A DNA stretch of 64,000 bases from Nemophila menziesii (lineage: Eukaryota > Streptophyta > Magnoliopsida > Boraginales > Hydrophyllaceae): NCBI GenBank assembly GCA_029959085.1, contig JARWIR010000018.1:18227001-18291000 (forward strand). The letters are read 5' to 3'. The position numbers were made by a program, and so were the translations under genes. How positions within the stretch are numbered: the first letter of the stretch is position 1; every line of letters begins with the position of its first letter. Below are positions 20,361 to 32,557 of the stretch, piece by piece. Under the pieces are notes generated by a model. It did no database searches. It was not told the origin of the DNA and saw only the letters and a program-made list of their open reading frames with translations.

Positions 20361-21759
20361 CCACCTATATCGATTTGGAGGGATAAAGCTCCCGGATCTT
20401 GCATCTTTGGTGGTAGTTTCTTTGGACTTGATGTCAAGCTTTCTTTAGTAAGTTCCACAGTCTTGATATCAACCTCAACACTCTTACTCTTCTCGGAAGG
20501 AATCTCTTTGAATACTTTTGGTGCTATAGACTCTTTCTCAATTACCTTCAGTACATGAACGTTGATAACTTCTGGGCTTAACGTTTCAGACTTAGTATCA
20601 CCACTAGGATATATAATTCTTAGGAGATATGGTGGTGATAGAAGCAGATGTGTAGGCGGCATCTCCGCCCCAATCTCTTATTTTCCAACCTTTTCAACCC
20701 TATTTTCGATTGTCACGTTGTTTAAATTAAGATTCGTGGGTTCTTCTAGTGATGGAATTATTACACTCATTGCAGCTTTGTCTTCAACCTCATCTTCACT
20801 ATCCCAATCTTTAATTGTTACCTCGATTAAGTTCAACTTTATTGGTGCTATTGGTTGTGTAGGTGGAGGCTCCACCTTAGTTTCTTATGTTTGCACCTTT
20901 TGTGCAGCTGTCTCTTCTTCCTTAGTCTTTTTTTCATCTTCTCTAACCACATGCTTGAATTCTTTTTCAACCTCTTTCGCATTTTGATCCTTAACAATTA
21001 CTTCTTCTAAGATAAGCTTGCTTGGTTCTTTTATGGTTGAAACTTTGAACCAAACATTGCTATCGCCCAGTTTCATATGTAAATCTTGTTGTAATTGTTG
21101 ATTGATCATAGCGACTTGCGTTAATCTTTGCTCCATTGCTTGAATTTATTGTTGCGTAAGTTGCACTAATGATATGGAGACATTGAGCTTTGCGTCACTT
21201 TCTCTCCTTTTATTGGTTGAATCTTTGATTAATTGCGCAAGAGCATCTTCTGAATCAATTAATTCCACGGAGTGTTCTACGACTTTTTCAGATATGTGTA
21301 TCAAACTGGTTAATGTTGATTTCATGACATCTTTCTGTGTTAGATATTTCTCTTCATGCATTTGTAATTTGGTTAGTGTTAAGTTCATGAAATTTTCCAG
21401 GGTTTGTGAGAGCTTATTGTTGGAATCTTCTCGCGGGTTATTCATGAGATGTGGTGGAGCTCGAGCCTCTTGACAAATCTTGCGACCCTGGGTAATTTGC
21501 GTCCTCAATGTGTCTAATTTTGCGGCTTCCAATTCGAGTCTTTCATAAAATGTCTTGTCTTGTGTTATTTTCGTAAAATTTTGATGGTTTTTCAAAATCT
21601 CATTGTTGGAGCTTTCTTGTTGATTAGACATGAGTTGTGGTGATGAAGGATCTCCCTTTGAGTATTATTATTGGTCATAGTGGCATAAGTACACTTGCCA
21701 CAATAATCTTCGAGAATTTGACACCTTCTACATTGAGCACTAAAGATATAATTCTCCAT
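20361..21759 (-). pseudogene. N-terminal part of element 3 ORF1: zinc-ribbon-like start and acidic repeats, no typical gag domain
   Basis: The ATG at 21759 begins a short frame with CX2CX7CX2C cysteines (CRRCQILEDYCGKC). A frameshift near 21635 leads to an open stretch (21631-21146) rich in Glu, Lys, Gln and Leu, probably coiled coil, without the Retrotrans_gag signature of elements 1 and 2. After a stop, an acidic region (21136-20678) holds repeated segments of the type KLILEEVIVKD, KLNLIEVTIKDW and NLNLNNVTIEN. They resemble MNLDEIIVEDW in element 1. The frame then enters the protease lead-in (KMQDPGALSLQIDIGG) and meets the solo LTR. So a different gag-like front is attached to the same protease-GPY/F back. 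Confidence 0.6.
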
Positions 21760-21858
21760 ACCTAAGGAACCTGAAAAGAGACTAAAAGTCGCATAAAAAT
21801 GAAAACAAATAAACTCTTCTACACTAAATAAAGACGAATAAAATAACTGAAAGATAAT

Positions 21859-21876
21859 TCACCGGCAACGGTGCCA
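21859..21876 (-). other. PBS of element 3
   Basis: Minus strand TGGCACCGTTGCCGGTGA, two changes from the exact tRNA-Asp complement, six bases from the LTR. Confidence 0.75.
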
Positions 21877-21882
21877 AAAACT

Positions 21883-24837
21883 TGATGAGGGCAAAGGTGT
21901 GATAAAATAATGATTTGAATATTAATAATAAAGATAAGGATACACACCTTAACAACCACAGAAACTCACTACAAGTATCACAGGTCGTTTGCAAGTTTAG
22001 TTAGTAAGTAAAGTCCGTTCACAGAGATTTAACCCGTTAGATCTACTTGTGTATATAGAGAAATGTAGTGGAATTTACTTGTTAATATAAAAAGACAATA
22101 AAGAAAAAGATATTTATTTGATTTTCAGATAAAAGATCATAATGAAACTAACGCAAATAGATAAGATAATAAAGAATGGAGATGATAAATATAGCTTAGG
22201 TTTGTTAGTATGCACTTATCCTTCTAATTCTAATTATAGTTATAAGGGTAATTAAAGCTCTTAGAGTAAATAGTCAGGATTCTATATTCTTCCTAACCCC
22301 TTTCCGGGTGAACTTAGGTGACAACCTAAAAATTACCAGGGGACTTGCGTAAGGGGAACTCGCGCAATTGGTGGGTCCTTGGTGTGATAAAATTAAACAA
22401 TAAAATAAAGGATCCAAAGACCGCAAGTTTACGGGTCGTTCAAGTAATATTCCGATAAATGGGATTCCGTTCCCAGGGATTGAACTGGTATAACTCACGT
22501 GTTCGATGAATAAGTAGTAGTAATTGCAAGTACGGAAAATAAAAGATCAAATATATATTTGTTTTGGTTTTCAAAGATTAAACTACTGGACGCAAAAGCA
22601 GCTAAGATTAACAGAATAAAAATAAACAATAAAGAAGTAGACACAGATATGAGAGCTATACTTGAGTCTCACTAGGGATCCACCTAAGTTCATACATTTA
22701 GTGCTTCGTTTAAGGAACAAGTTGGTAGTCCAATATTAGTCGGGACTCTACAATCTCATAACTCCCGTTAGGGTAGACTTAGGAGCTATCCTACAATATT
22801 ACAAACCCCGTCAGAGTGATTATAAGCTACTACTTGGTTAGTCAAGCCCGTCAGGATCATTGACGAATACCACCCGTTTATTAATTAGTTCAGTAATTAG
22901 ACCCCCCGTCAAGGTGATCACCGCAACTAGTGAATAGCCTAATTACTCAAACCTAATTCTAATTCCCGGCTCAATTAAAATTAGTAAACAAGCATGAACT
23001 AATAAACGATATGAAAACATAACTTGAATTAAATTAAGACTATCCCAGATCCGAAAATACTAATTTAAATAAACTAGGGCTTAACCCATTATGTGATTCT
23101 CAAGTATAACTAAGTTTAGCTCATACTGAAATTATAAACAGAAAAGAAATAAATATAATGCATTTTCCTAAAAACGGAAATAAAATAAAGAACCTAAATG
23201 GAGGAATGACTTGGTGTTGAATAATGAGGTCTAAAAGGGCTTATATAGATGGCGAAAACGGATTAGGTCTAATCTTGGGCTTAATTAAGTAATTAAAAGT
23301 TTAAGTCCAACTGGTAATTTCCGTAACTGTTGTACACCTTTCAGTAAAATAGCCGTAACTTTTGTGTCTCACGTCCAAATCACCTGATTCCAGCCCTCAA
23401 CTCTTGCTAACTCAAAGGCGCAACTTTCTCAATATCAAGACCTGAATCAGTACCGAATTGGCTAGAAATCATCAATTAGTGACAGCTTTTCAGATTTCTG
23501 TCTCTTTTAGTCAACTCTTCGGGTGATACTTTCACGCCTTTGACCTCTCCGCTTGATCTAAGACTTTAATATTTACTTATCATCATTATCTTGGTGCTCC
23601 ATAGCAACCATGTACCTAAATCTTTATACTAAAAACAAATAAATTAATGCACAAAAGCTCTAAAAATGCATATCACATAATTCCAAGGGGATAAAGTGTA
23701 TTATATCAAAATAAGCATAAAAGTATATCAAATAAGTCTAATATTCACCTAAAATGATGTCTCGTAAGGGCATATATTTAGAAAAAAACTAGAGACATCA
23801 GCAATGATCGGTGGTAAATCAAAACCTGTTGACTATGTAGTTAGGCAAGCCCGTCAGGATCACTATCGCACACTAGACGTTTATGTGGTGTTTCAATTGT
23901 TGAATACCCCTTCCGGGACACCATCCAACTACAAGAGACAGTCCTAAAGTGATCAAGATTAGGGCTGGAAATAAGTCAAAGCACATAAAATAAATATACA
24001 AAATAATAAGTAGCTCAATCAATTTAAAAGTATTTTCCCAAAGAACATAGACTGAAGAAATAGTTTTCAAAGATTATACATATGCAAAACCCAAGCTACG
24101 GGAATATTACTATAGAGGGATAGGATGGAGAAGAGGAGTTTGCAACTCTCCAACTTCTAGGCTTCCTCTACAGGTCAGTATGGCTTCTCTGGATGAATAT
24201 AAGTGTAATTCTAATCTTAATATGAGCAAGGACATGTTTACAACGATAAGAGGGTGTATTTACAGGTTTTTTCTAACCCTAGGTCGAAATATTGGAGTGG
24301 AAGGAAAGTAATTGGTGTCCACGTCCAATTCAAATCCGTTTCCTAAAATATAGGACAAGATTAACATTGTTTCAATGATTTTCCATATATCCTTCATTCA
24401 TTGGTCAAATTTAGTGTACGACCAGTCAAAATGATAAAAATTCAAAGATCTATCTGCTGGTATAATATCTTATCAAAATTTGTAATAAATTTTCTGAAGT
24501 CTTTAAAACACTAGACGACATTTCAGCATGGCAGATTTACTTGGCAGCTTTTCCTTTCTTGGTTCAGCTTTGTTTCTTTTTATCTCTAGATTTCACCTTG
24601 GATCTTCTTTCCTTAACTCACTGACATTGATTTGGCCTCTAAATATTTCCTTTTACTTAAGAGCTTCACATTCGACACAAATTATACCAAAAATGCTACA
24701 AAAGTAATTAATCTCCAAAATTAGACATGAATTAAGAAATTATACAATAACAGGGAAAATCCCTTAAAAATTAACAAAATACACCTAATAATGATGTCTC
24801 AATCCTAGATTAATATATCACAAATATGGAGACATCA
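21883..24837 (-). repeat. 5' LTR of element 3, interrupted by a solo LTR
   Basis: Left part 21883-22368 and right part 23801-24837 join at GCAAT to give about 1.5 kb. The ends are TGATGTCTCC-like (24837) and GCCCTCATCA (21883). The split is caused by the solo LTR at 22369-23800. Confidence 0.88.
22369..23800 (-). repeat. Solo LTR of another family, perfect TSD GCAAT (1432 bp)
   Basis: TGGTGGGTCC at 22369 to GAGACATCA at 23800. GCAAT is present at 22364-22368 and 23801-23805. It resembles the LTR of element 6 (37598-39203) in its tip and in the CCTTGACGGG-rich middle. Confidence 0.9.
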
Positions 24838-27304
24838 ATGAGGCTAAAAATATGAGCTTATATAGCTTCTAAAAACGTTGGGCCCTCTTTAGGTTAAGAA
24901 AATTAGGTTTGGGAGGGTCCCAACCCGTTTTACTTAACCAGATTTCTAGTTCGAACCACTTGGATGCAATTAGCACAACTTATTCATCTTAATTTCGAAT
25001 TGACTTCTGTCACTTTCCAAACGACCCTGACTTCAAGATATTTCTAAATAAAAAGGAATCAGGTCCATAGCTCTCACCAAAAAGTCGTAGTGACTAAAAC
25101 ACTAAGGTGGAAGATTTCTGTGGTAAACACTCTAACTTCCCAAAGTGGCTCTAATCTCAATTACCGCTTTGACTTGGGGGTTTCTCTTGACTCTTTGACT
25201 TCTTCTCCTCATCTTGGACCCTTGTATCAATCATATACCTAAAATCTACAAACCTAAAACACAATTAAAGCACAAAATCTCTATAAATAGTAATATATCC
25301 AAAACAAGGTGCAAGAGTCCAATATAGCAAATAACAGGGAAAAATACATCACTTAGGCCCAATAAATTCCCAAATTAATGTATCATGAATGGATTAATAC
25401 ATTTCAAAAAGAGATACATCAAGACCCCCAACTCAAAGCTTTGTCGTCCCAACAAAATAAAAAGAAAAGAAACGGAGTTTAGAAGGGTCTAAGTCAAATA
25501 AGCTCAAGAAAGAAGAAAGAGTAGAAAACATAATGAATGACACTAAACCACAAATATTATCAAGTCTTATATAGCATAATCTACAAACTAAATCAAGTAT
25601 ACACCTATCAAATAAATAATCTACACATGTTAATTTTAAAATTTGATTAGTCGCAACGCACGAAGATAGGTCATCTCTTAGTTCACAGTGGTGGCTATAG
25701 GGTGTTCTTCGATCCTCACTTGTTTCTAAGGTCCATCTAACTAATATATATTGATGTGAAAGGTCCTTATTTGTATACTCAAGAATCCTAAGGTCTTTTA
25801 GGCTTTAATGTAGGCTTAGTATAGGTGTGATACGTATATTTGGATAATTTAGAGTGAGCTTCTGGCTCTTTCCTCACTAGTCATAAATGAATATCCCTAG
25901 ATCTTGAGTCACTCTCAAAGATGTCCTTAATCTACCCAAATTATGCACTTATTCGCATTTCCAAAATCCCAAATGAACCCTTTTATGTTCACCTAAACAA
26001 CTTCCACTTTGCCGGTCTGAAATGTATATGAAATTTCTTTTGTAAATGATAGTGATCCTCTTTTTTATGTGAAAGATCATGTCATTATGTTTCTTTTTAT
26101 TTTCCGTACATATTTTTCTCATCTTCTTCAAATATTTTTTTTTCTTTCTTACCCAGGCAAAGGGTTACAATATAAATGAACAAGTGATAAAAAAAACCAT
26201 TACAAAACATAAATCCCACCCAATGATGTTTTCCGTAAAACCACCACCCCAAACTTACGCTCTAGTCGAGTGTCAAAGCATCGCGATTCGAGTGCGGGTC
26301 ATATGGAAAAGTCCTTAAAATCTAAAGGATAAGGCTTGTATCGTGAAAGGTTACAAAAGGAAAAATAGGGGGCTGAGTCGGATAATATAACAATTATAAT
26401 GGACAATAGGCTACAAGGCACAAAGGGCTAAACAAAGATCTACCTTAATCATGTCCTATCCTATACAAATTATTCACTTCCTCACTTCTAGCACATTCAT
26501 CAAATGGTTTGTACGTTAGTTTAGATCTCACGTTCTACACACAACTCATGCTTCCTAAGGTCAAACCTATGTCTACCGCATTGCTCACTGATCATTTTTT
26601 AATTATAACAAGTGATTCATATAAATATTTTAAGCATACACAAAACAAGTTCATAAATATGCTATTTGCAATCATTAACTCATTACCAAATATCTCAAAA
26701 AAAACATTCACTAGATTCTACCTAACCTTCACACTTATTGAAATAAATTAAAACACATAAAGATGGGGATGGAAATAACAATTTTTAACCTCAACTCAAA
26801 ATTGAGCCATGATGTCCATGACTCAAAACAGACACGATAACTTAAAGACATAATACTCAGATACAAATAGAGAAAAGAGTAGAAAAGAGAGAAACATACT
26901 CTCGAGGCTACTGCCTCACGTGATCATCATCCAAGATAGGATGGGGTGGATCCTTCGCAGTGTCGCGTCTTAATTTCTCCAGGAGTGTCATGATGTGCAT
27001 TTGATTAGACTTGATTAGTGCCACATCATTTGCAAGGAGGGTTTGAGCTGTTACAATCTGTTTAAGTTGCTCACTCACTATATCTTGCCAAGGAGATCCC
27101 TTTTATTGTATTCCTCTTAAAATGTTGCTGATCCACTCATCATCTAAGATGGAACTTGACCTGATAACTAGTTTCTCGTTCTCCCAAATGTTCACATCCG
27201 CTTTCATCACTAGTCTAGGGATCATTGATGGATATTTCACGTTAAAGAAACTTTTTGGTTTGATGATGAATCACATTACCTCATCAAAGATCACTTGTGC
27301 CATT
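24838..27304 (-). mobile_element. Element 4 fragment: LTR piece, PPT, 3' UTR and ORF2 fragment
   Basis: Minus-strand order: ORF2 fragment (27304-26936), hairpin with degenerate PPT-like motif (26824-26780), 3' UTR, PPT (about 25437-25422, GAGTTGGGGGTCT) and LTR start (25421-24838), cut by the insertion of element 3. The ORF2 fragment reads MAQVIFDEVM at its start and is homologous to the end of ORF2 in element 2. The LTR tip is TGATGTATC, paired with GATACATTA. Everything upstream of the ORF2 fragment is missing. Confidence 0.75.
26936..27304 (-). pseudogene. Fragment of Transposase_32-like ORF2 in element 4
   Basis: The minus-strand frame starts MAQVIFDEVM (27304) and contains IIKPKSFFNVKYPSMIPRLV and, near the end, HIMTLLEKL. 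It aligns with the C-terminal third of ORF2 in element 2 (AQLIYEEVMRFLV, SVYNVKFPTMI, HIMKLLEKL). It has in-frame stops, and the N-terminal part is absent because the sequence switches to the opposite orientation at 27305. Confidence 0.65.
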
Positions 27305-29095
27305 AAATAAACTGATGATCACGAGAGGCAATAGCCTTGAGAATATGTTTCTCTCTCCTCTTCCCCTTTCTCTATTGGTATATTAATTCTTTGTCTTGAA
27401 GTTTATTAAGTCTGTTTTGAGTCGTGTACATCACGGTTGAACTTTAAATTGAGGGTGGAAACATGTTATTTCCATCCCCACTTTTATGTGTTTTAACTGC
27501 TTTCAATAAGTGTGAAGGTTGGTTAGAATCTAGTGAATGTATCTTTTAAGCTATTTGTTAATGAGTTAATGATAGTAAATAGTAGATTTATGAACTTGTC
27601 TTGTGTATGCTTAAAATATTTATATGAAACACTTGTTGAAAGTAAAGATAAGGTTAGTGAGCAATGCGGTAGAATTAGGTTTAACCTTAGGAAGCATGAC
27701 TAGTGTGTACAACGTGTGATCTAAACTAGCATATAAACCATTTAATGAACGTGCAAGAAATGAGGAAGTGAATAATTTGTATAGGATATGACATGATTAA
27801 GGCAGTTCCTTGTTTAGCCTTGGTTCCTTTTAGCCTACTGTCCATTATAATTGTCAAATCATCCGTCTCAGCCCCCTTTGTGCCCTTTATAGCCTTTTTA
27901 TTAGCCACAATACAAGCTTCATCCCTTAAATTTTTAGGACCTTTCCATATAACCCACACTCGAACCGCGATACTTTGACACTCATCTAATGCTTGAGTTT
28001 AAGGTGGTGGTTTTATGGGAAAACATTATTGGATGTGATTCGAGTTTTGTAATGAACTTCTTTGATCACTTGTTCATTTGTATTGTAACCCTTTGTCGGG
28101 TAAGAAGGAAAAGAAAAAAAGATTTGAAAAATATGAGAAAAATATGTATGAAAGAAGAATTAATATAGTGCCATGATCTATCACATAAAAAAAGGACCAT
28201 TGTTACTTACAAAAGAAAATACACACATTTCAGACCGGCAAAGTGGAAGATATTTAGGTGATCATAAAAGGGTTTGTTTGGGATTTTGTGGATGCAAATA
28301 AGTGCATAAGTTGGGTTGAATGAGAACATCTTTGAGAGTAAGACATGCTTTAGGGAGATTCGTCTATGGCTAGTAAGGAGAAAGCTAAAAGCTTACTCTA
28401 AATTATCAAAATATACGTATCATACCCACCATAAGCCTACGTTACAACCTTGATGACCTTAAGATTCTTGACTATATCAATTAGGAGCTTTCACATCGAT
28501 AGCGAGTAGTTAAATGGACCTTAGAAACTAGTAATGATCGAGGAACACCCTATATCCACCACTGTAAACTAAGAGATGGGATATCTTTGTGCATTACAAC
28601 TCTAATCGGATCTTGAAATCAACATGTGTAGATTATTTATTGGATAAGTGTATACTTGATTTAGATTGTAAATTATGCTATATGAGACTTGTTTATATTT
28701 GTGCTTTAGTGTCATTCATTATGTATTCCACTCTTTCTCCTTTCTTGAGCTGATTTGAATTAGATCCTTCTAAAATCCTTTTCTTTTCTTTTCTATTTTG
28801 TCGGGACGAAAAAACCTTGAGTTGGGGGTCTTGACGTCTCTCTTTTTGTGATGGATAAATCCATTCACGAGACATTATTTTGAGAGTTTATTGGGCCTAA
28901 GTGACGAATTTTCCCTTGTCATCTTCTATATTGCCCTTTTACTTCTAGTTTTGAACTTATGATTGTTTATAGAGATTTTTGTGCTTTAATTGCGTGTTTA
29001 GTGTGTAGCTTTTAGGAACATGCTTGATTCAAGGGTCCAACATGAACAAATAAGTCAAAGATTCAAGACAAACTCCAATTCAAAGCGGAAATTGA
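27305..29095 (+). mobile_element. Element 5 fragment: 3' UTR, PPT and LTR start
   Basis: Plus-strand counterpart of element 4: end of ORF2 region (GATGATCACGAGAGGCAATAG), hairpin at 27419-27439, 3' UTR, PPT (GAGTTGGGGGTCT, 28819-28831) and LTR tip from 28832 (TGACGTCTCTC) to about 29095, where it is cut off. It faces element 4 head to head, making an inverted repeat of about 1.5 kb per arm with a spacer of about 0.4 kb. Confidence 0.72.
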
Positions 29096-29627
29096 CTAAG
29101 CTATGGGAAAATTAGTTCATGCTAGCAAGAAACAAAGTAAAATAAAGATACATACTGTCAACTTGTTTCTCTTGATGTTTTCTAAGAGTAATATGAAGTA
29201 AGATTGAGCAAAGAGATGTTTACAATGATAAGATAGTGTATTTATGGATGTTTTCTAACCATAGGTCGAAATCTTGGAGTGGAAGGCTAGTAATTGGAGT
29301 CCAAGTCCAGTTCAAATTCATTTCCTAAAATATAGGACATGATAAACACTGTTCACTGTTTTGGTCATATCTTCTTCGTTACTGTGTCAAATTTCGCGAA
29401 ATTTATATCAAAACGACCGTAGCAAAAATATATTTCTAACCCTTTAATGGCTCGTCCAAAATCGCATCCGATTTAGAGTTATCTTCACTTTAGTGGACAT
29501 AGCTGCGGATGACAACTATATTTGGTAGCTTTTCTTTTCCTAATTCAACTTTGTTTCTTTTTATCTCTTGATTCCACCTTGGATCTTATTTTCTTAACTC
29601 CTTGGAATTGATTTGGTCTCTAAATAT
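29096..29627 (-). repeat. Internal fragment of an LTR
   Basis: Starts near TAAGCTATGGGAAAATTAG and follows the same sequence as 19490-20175 in the solo LTR, without the SINE. Neither LTR end is present. It stops abruptly near 29627. Confidence 0.7.
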
Positions 29628-31198
29628 TTTATGTGACAAAAAATTTCCTTTGTCAAGAAAGTATATAATCAGGTAGATGACTGGGCTTTTAAACACATGT
29701 CAACTAGTGAGTTATTTGGTTATAGGGGAGTTAACCTTGCTGCCTAGTTAGTTAAGTCAATTGAACTCGAAACCCTGTCTACTTGAGTGGGGATGATTTT
29801 GTAACCTTATTTTGTTTTTTTAGGAAAAAGAAGAAAAAAAAAAAGGTTAACCAAGAGCACCTTATGAGGTAATTATTATTTTCAAGGAAGTTGAGAGAAA
29901 ACAAATTCCTATAATCCCTAGAGATTTGGTAAAGTCTTCGATTAACTAAGAAAAATATGTGAAATAGGAGCAAGGATTCGGTCCTAGAAGTAAAATCAAA
30001 TTCGATATTGCAAATGCATGTAGATGTTCGAGAGAAAAGAAAATGAATGTGAAGTGAAAGACCATCCTAAGAAGGATCCAATGACGTTTAAGTGCAGTTC
30101 CAATATGGATATAAAAGTCACATTCAATCATCCAAAGCTTTTAGTCTAGTCTACATTTTTCTTTCGAGGCATATAGGAAATTGGTTTTTCTTAATATCTA
30201 TCTTCTTACCTATTACGTAATTGGTTCGAGATCGAAAGTGACCTGAGAAAGACACTAGTGAAAGTAGGTACACCTTCAGTTGAGAAGGTATGTTCACAAT
30301 TACTAACATTTTGGGTCAATTTTTCATGTCTTTCACTAAAACAAAACGTTAATAAAGTATGAGTATCATATTAATTATCAATTTCTACTGGTCCACTAGT
30401 GATCACTGAGGTTAATTTATCTTTTCTTCTGATCTAAATGGAAAGGTGACCCGTATGTTTGCAATGGACTAGTTAATTATTCAATAGTTGACCAGCCTAA
30501 TCAAAAAAAAAAAAAAATTACTTTTCTTCATCTGAAACGGTGAATTTTTCAAATGACTCAAATCCGACTCAAATACACTAAACCAACTTCTTTGTCCACT
30601 ATAATGATTGTTTAAGGTAAATAAAAATATCTTCTTCCTCAATTAAGAAATATCGTAAAATCAATAATTAAGAAATGTTGTTCAATTTACAATCAAGAAT
30701 CCATATATAGTATCTGACCCTTCCAGTTACGTTACGGAAATAGAGCAAAAAAAAGTAAGTATCAGCATAACCTTAGCTGGCCTAGAATATGCTCAAATTT
30801 TTTAGGTTAAATACCACAAAATTGTTGGCCCCAGTTTATTTCATAACAGATTAGTCGAACAAGGAAATTTTTTTTGTTTTATTTATTTTTTTGAACAAGG
30901 AAACAAACAAATGAAAATTTGTGCAACCAAACCAGATAAAATCAAACCTTCTAACAATGAGTTAAAAAGGAAGCAGTAAAAAGATTGTTACAAAAGTGAG
31001 AATGAAAAAATGAGTTTAATCTCATAATCAGAAAGGGAGCTTATCAAAGACTATATCTACTACTCTCCTAAATCTGTTTCATTCTTTCCCCTTTTTATGG
31101 GTCACTTCACTTGACTATCTAAAAATTTTAAAAAAAAATCTATATACACCTGAAATTTCATCATTCTAGAGAATAAAAATTCTAGTTTATTCTCTTGC
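29628..31198. other. AT-rich intergenic stretch, no gene seen
   Basis: Short ORFs only, with poly-A/T runs. I see no known element. Its right end is probably the 3' UTR and flank of the ELM2-SANT gene. Confidence 0.5.
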
Positions 31199-32549
31199 TT
31201 AATCATCTTGTAAATCAGACGGACCAAAAACCTCCTCAATCATGTTATAAGTTGGTAAAAGATCACTACTTGTTGGAAAAGTATTAATATCCCAATGTTT
31301 AATTACTTCACAAGATTCTTCATATACATAACCATCAAAGTATCTTACATGATGATTATCAACTTCACTTCCTCGTATTTCATTATATCCCATTGTAGTA
31401 AACTCATCATCTTTCTTCACATCTTGTCCCATTTTATTATCATCTTTCAACTCCTCCTTTATATCACTCTTCTCAAAATCATCTTGACCGTTCATTTCAC
31501 CATCATCACCATCATCACTATCATCATCATCATGATCATCTACTTGTACACCATTTCCTTGCCATTCATCATCATCACTATCGATATCTAAAAAAGCAGA
31601 TCGATTCTGAACACCTCTTCTTCTCAATATAAACACATTAAAGTAATAACTAATCAGTTCCATTTTTGTACGAGACGGAAATACCCCTGAAAGCTGTTTC
31701 CAAAAATTCTTCCCATGAGAAGCAGAATTCGAATACACAACCTCGTGAAATAATCGTTCCTCTTCTTCACTCCAATTAATCGCTACTTCTTCACCCATTT
31801 CATAAAAACCTAAATCCCCAAATTTATCTTCACCAAGACTTTCCTTTAATTTTATTCGAGATTCTTCTATATGTTGTCGAGCACATCTAATCGATCCATG
31901 GTCAAAGCAAACACAGTCGATTCTTCCTAATCCAACTTTAACATCTGAATCAGGCATATTAATTACAGTTTTACCCATCAATCTTTTATCATTAACATCA
32001 TCCTTACGAAGAGCATTAGGGTTCCATTCAGGTATATCAGCTTGAGATTCTGGTCCAATAGGAACTTCTTTCCTAGGACAACTTGTTACTCCTTCGTTAT
32101 ACTGGTTTGGGGGGCGTTTTGGGTAGTTAAATTCAAACAAGTCTGGATAAAGAGGTAAGAAGTGGGACCCACTTTCTTCTTCACTACTACTGCTACTTGT
32201 AACCCATGATAAGTCTGCACTTGTCTCTAATTCTTTCTCAGCTTTATTATCAGTACCTTCAATCTCCTTTCCATCACCTAAAGTACAGTACAAAGAAAAC
32301 TTCGTCACTAATGGGACCCACAAATATACACCCCATAAACTAAAAAACCTAGTAGTTCCATATTGTAATATAAAATCATTTAACAGAAAATATATTACCA
32401 GTTATAGCAGTTATTTCAGACACTTCATGCTGAGAAATATTATCATATGCAAATGAAGAAGGCTTAATGTTTCCATCAAGTGATTTTGCTTGCTTAAATG
32501 AAAGCTCTTGCAAAGCCTCCTCCTCATCAAATGGTCTTTTCACACCCAT
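31199..32549 (-). CDS. ELM2-SANT domain protein (409 aa, two coding exons), the one intact-looking host gene
   Basis: Coding exons are 32549-32399 and 32277-31199 (minus). The intron 32398-32278 has GT...AG ends (donor CTG/GTAATA, acceptor TTTAG/GTGATGG) and joining keeps the frame (Gly51). The protein starts MGVKRPFDEEEALQELSFKQ. Residues about 121-135 (VPIGPESQADIPEW) match the start of an ELM2 domain. Residues about 218-275 form a SANT/Myb-like domain (INWSEEEERLFHEVV, SYYFNVFILRRRGVQNR). An Asp-rich tract follows (about 281-315). Plant proteins of this type are nuclear, and some associate with histone deacetylases, so a chromatin role is inferred. No frameshift or premature stop is seen. 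The ATG at 32549 is preferred to the upstream in-frame Met because a splice acceptor (TTTTGCAG) lies between them. Confidence 0.82.
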
Positions 32550-32557
32550 ATTTTCTA

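Larger units (their letters stand above)
15140..24837 (-). mobile_element. Element 3: decayed TR-GAG-like element split by two solo LTRs
   Basis: Minus-strand order: 5' LTR (24837-21883, split by the solo LTR 22369-23800), PBS (21876-21859), ORF1 (21759-20361, then 18737-18087 after the solo LTR 18738-20360), palindrome-rich stretch (17890-17310), TATA-like site, ORF2 vestige, and 3' UTR to 15140, where element 2 interrupts. The halves on both sides of each solo LTR join at the 5-bp TSD. The other LTR lies left of the window. Element 3 itself lies in an LTR of element 4. Confidence 0.85.
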
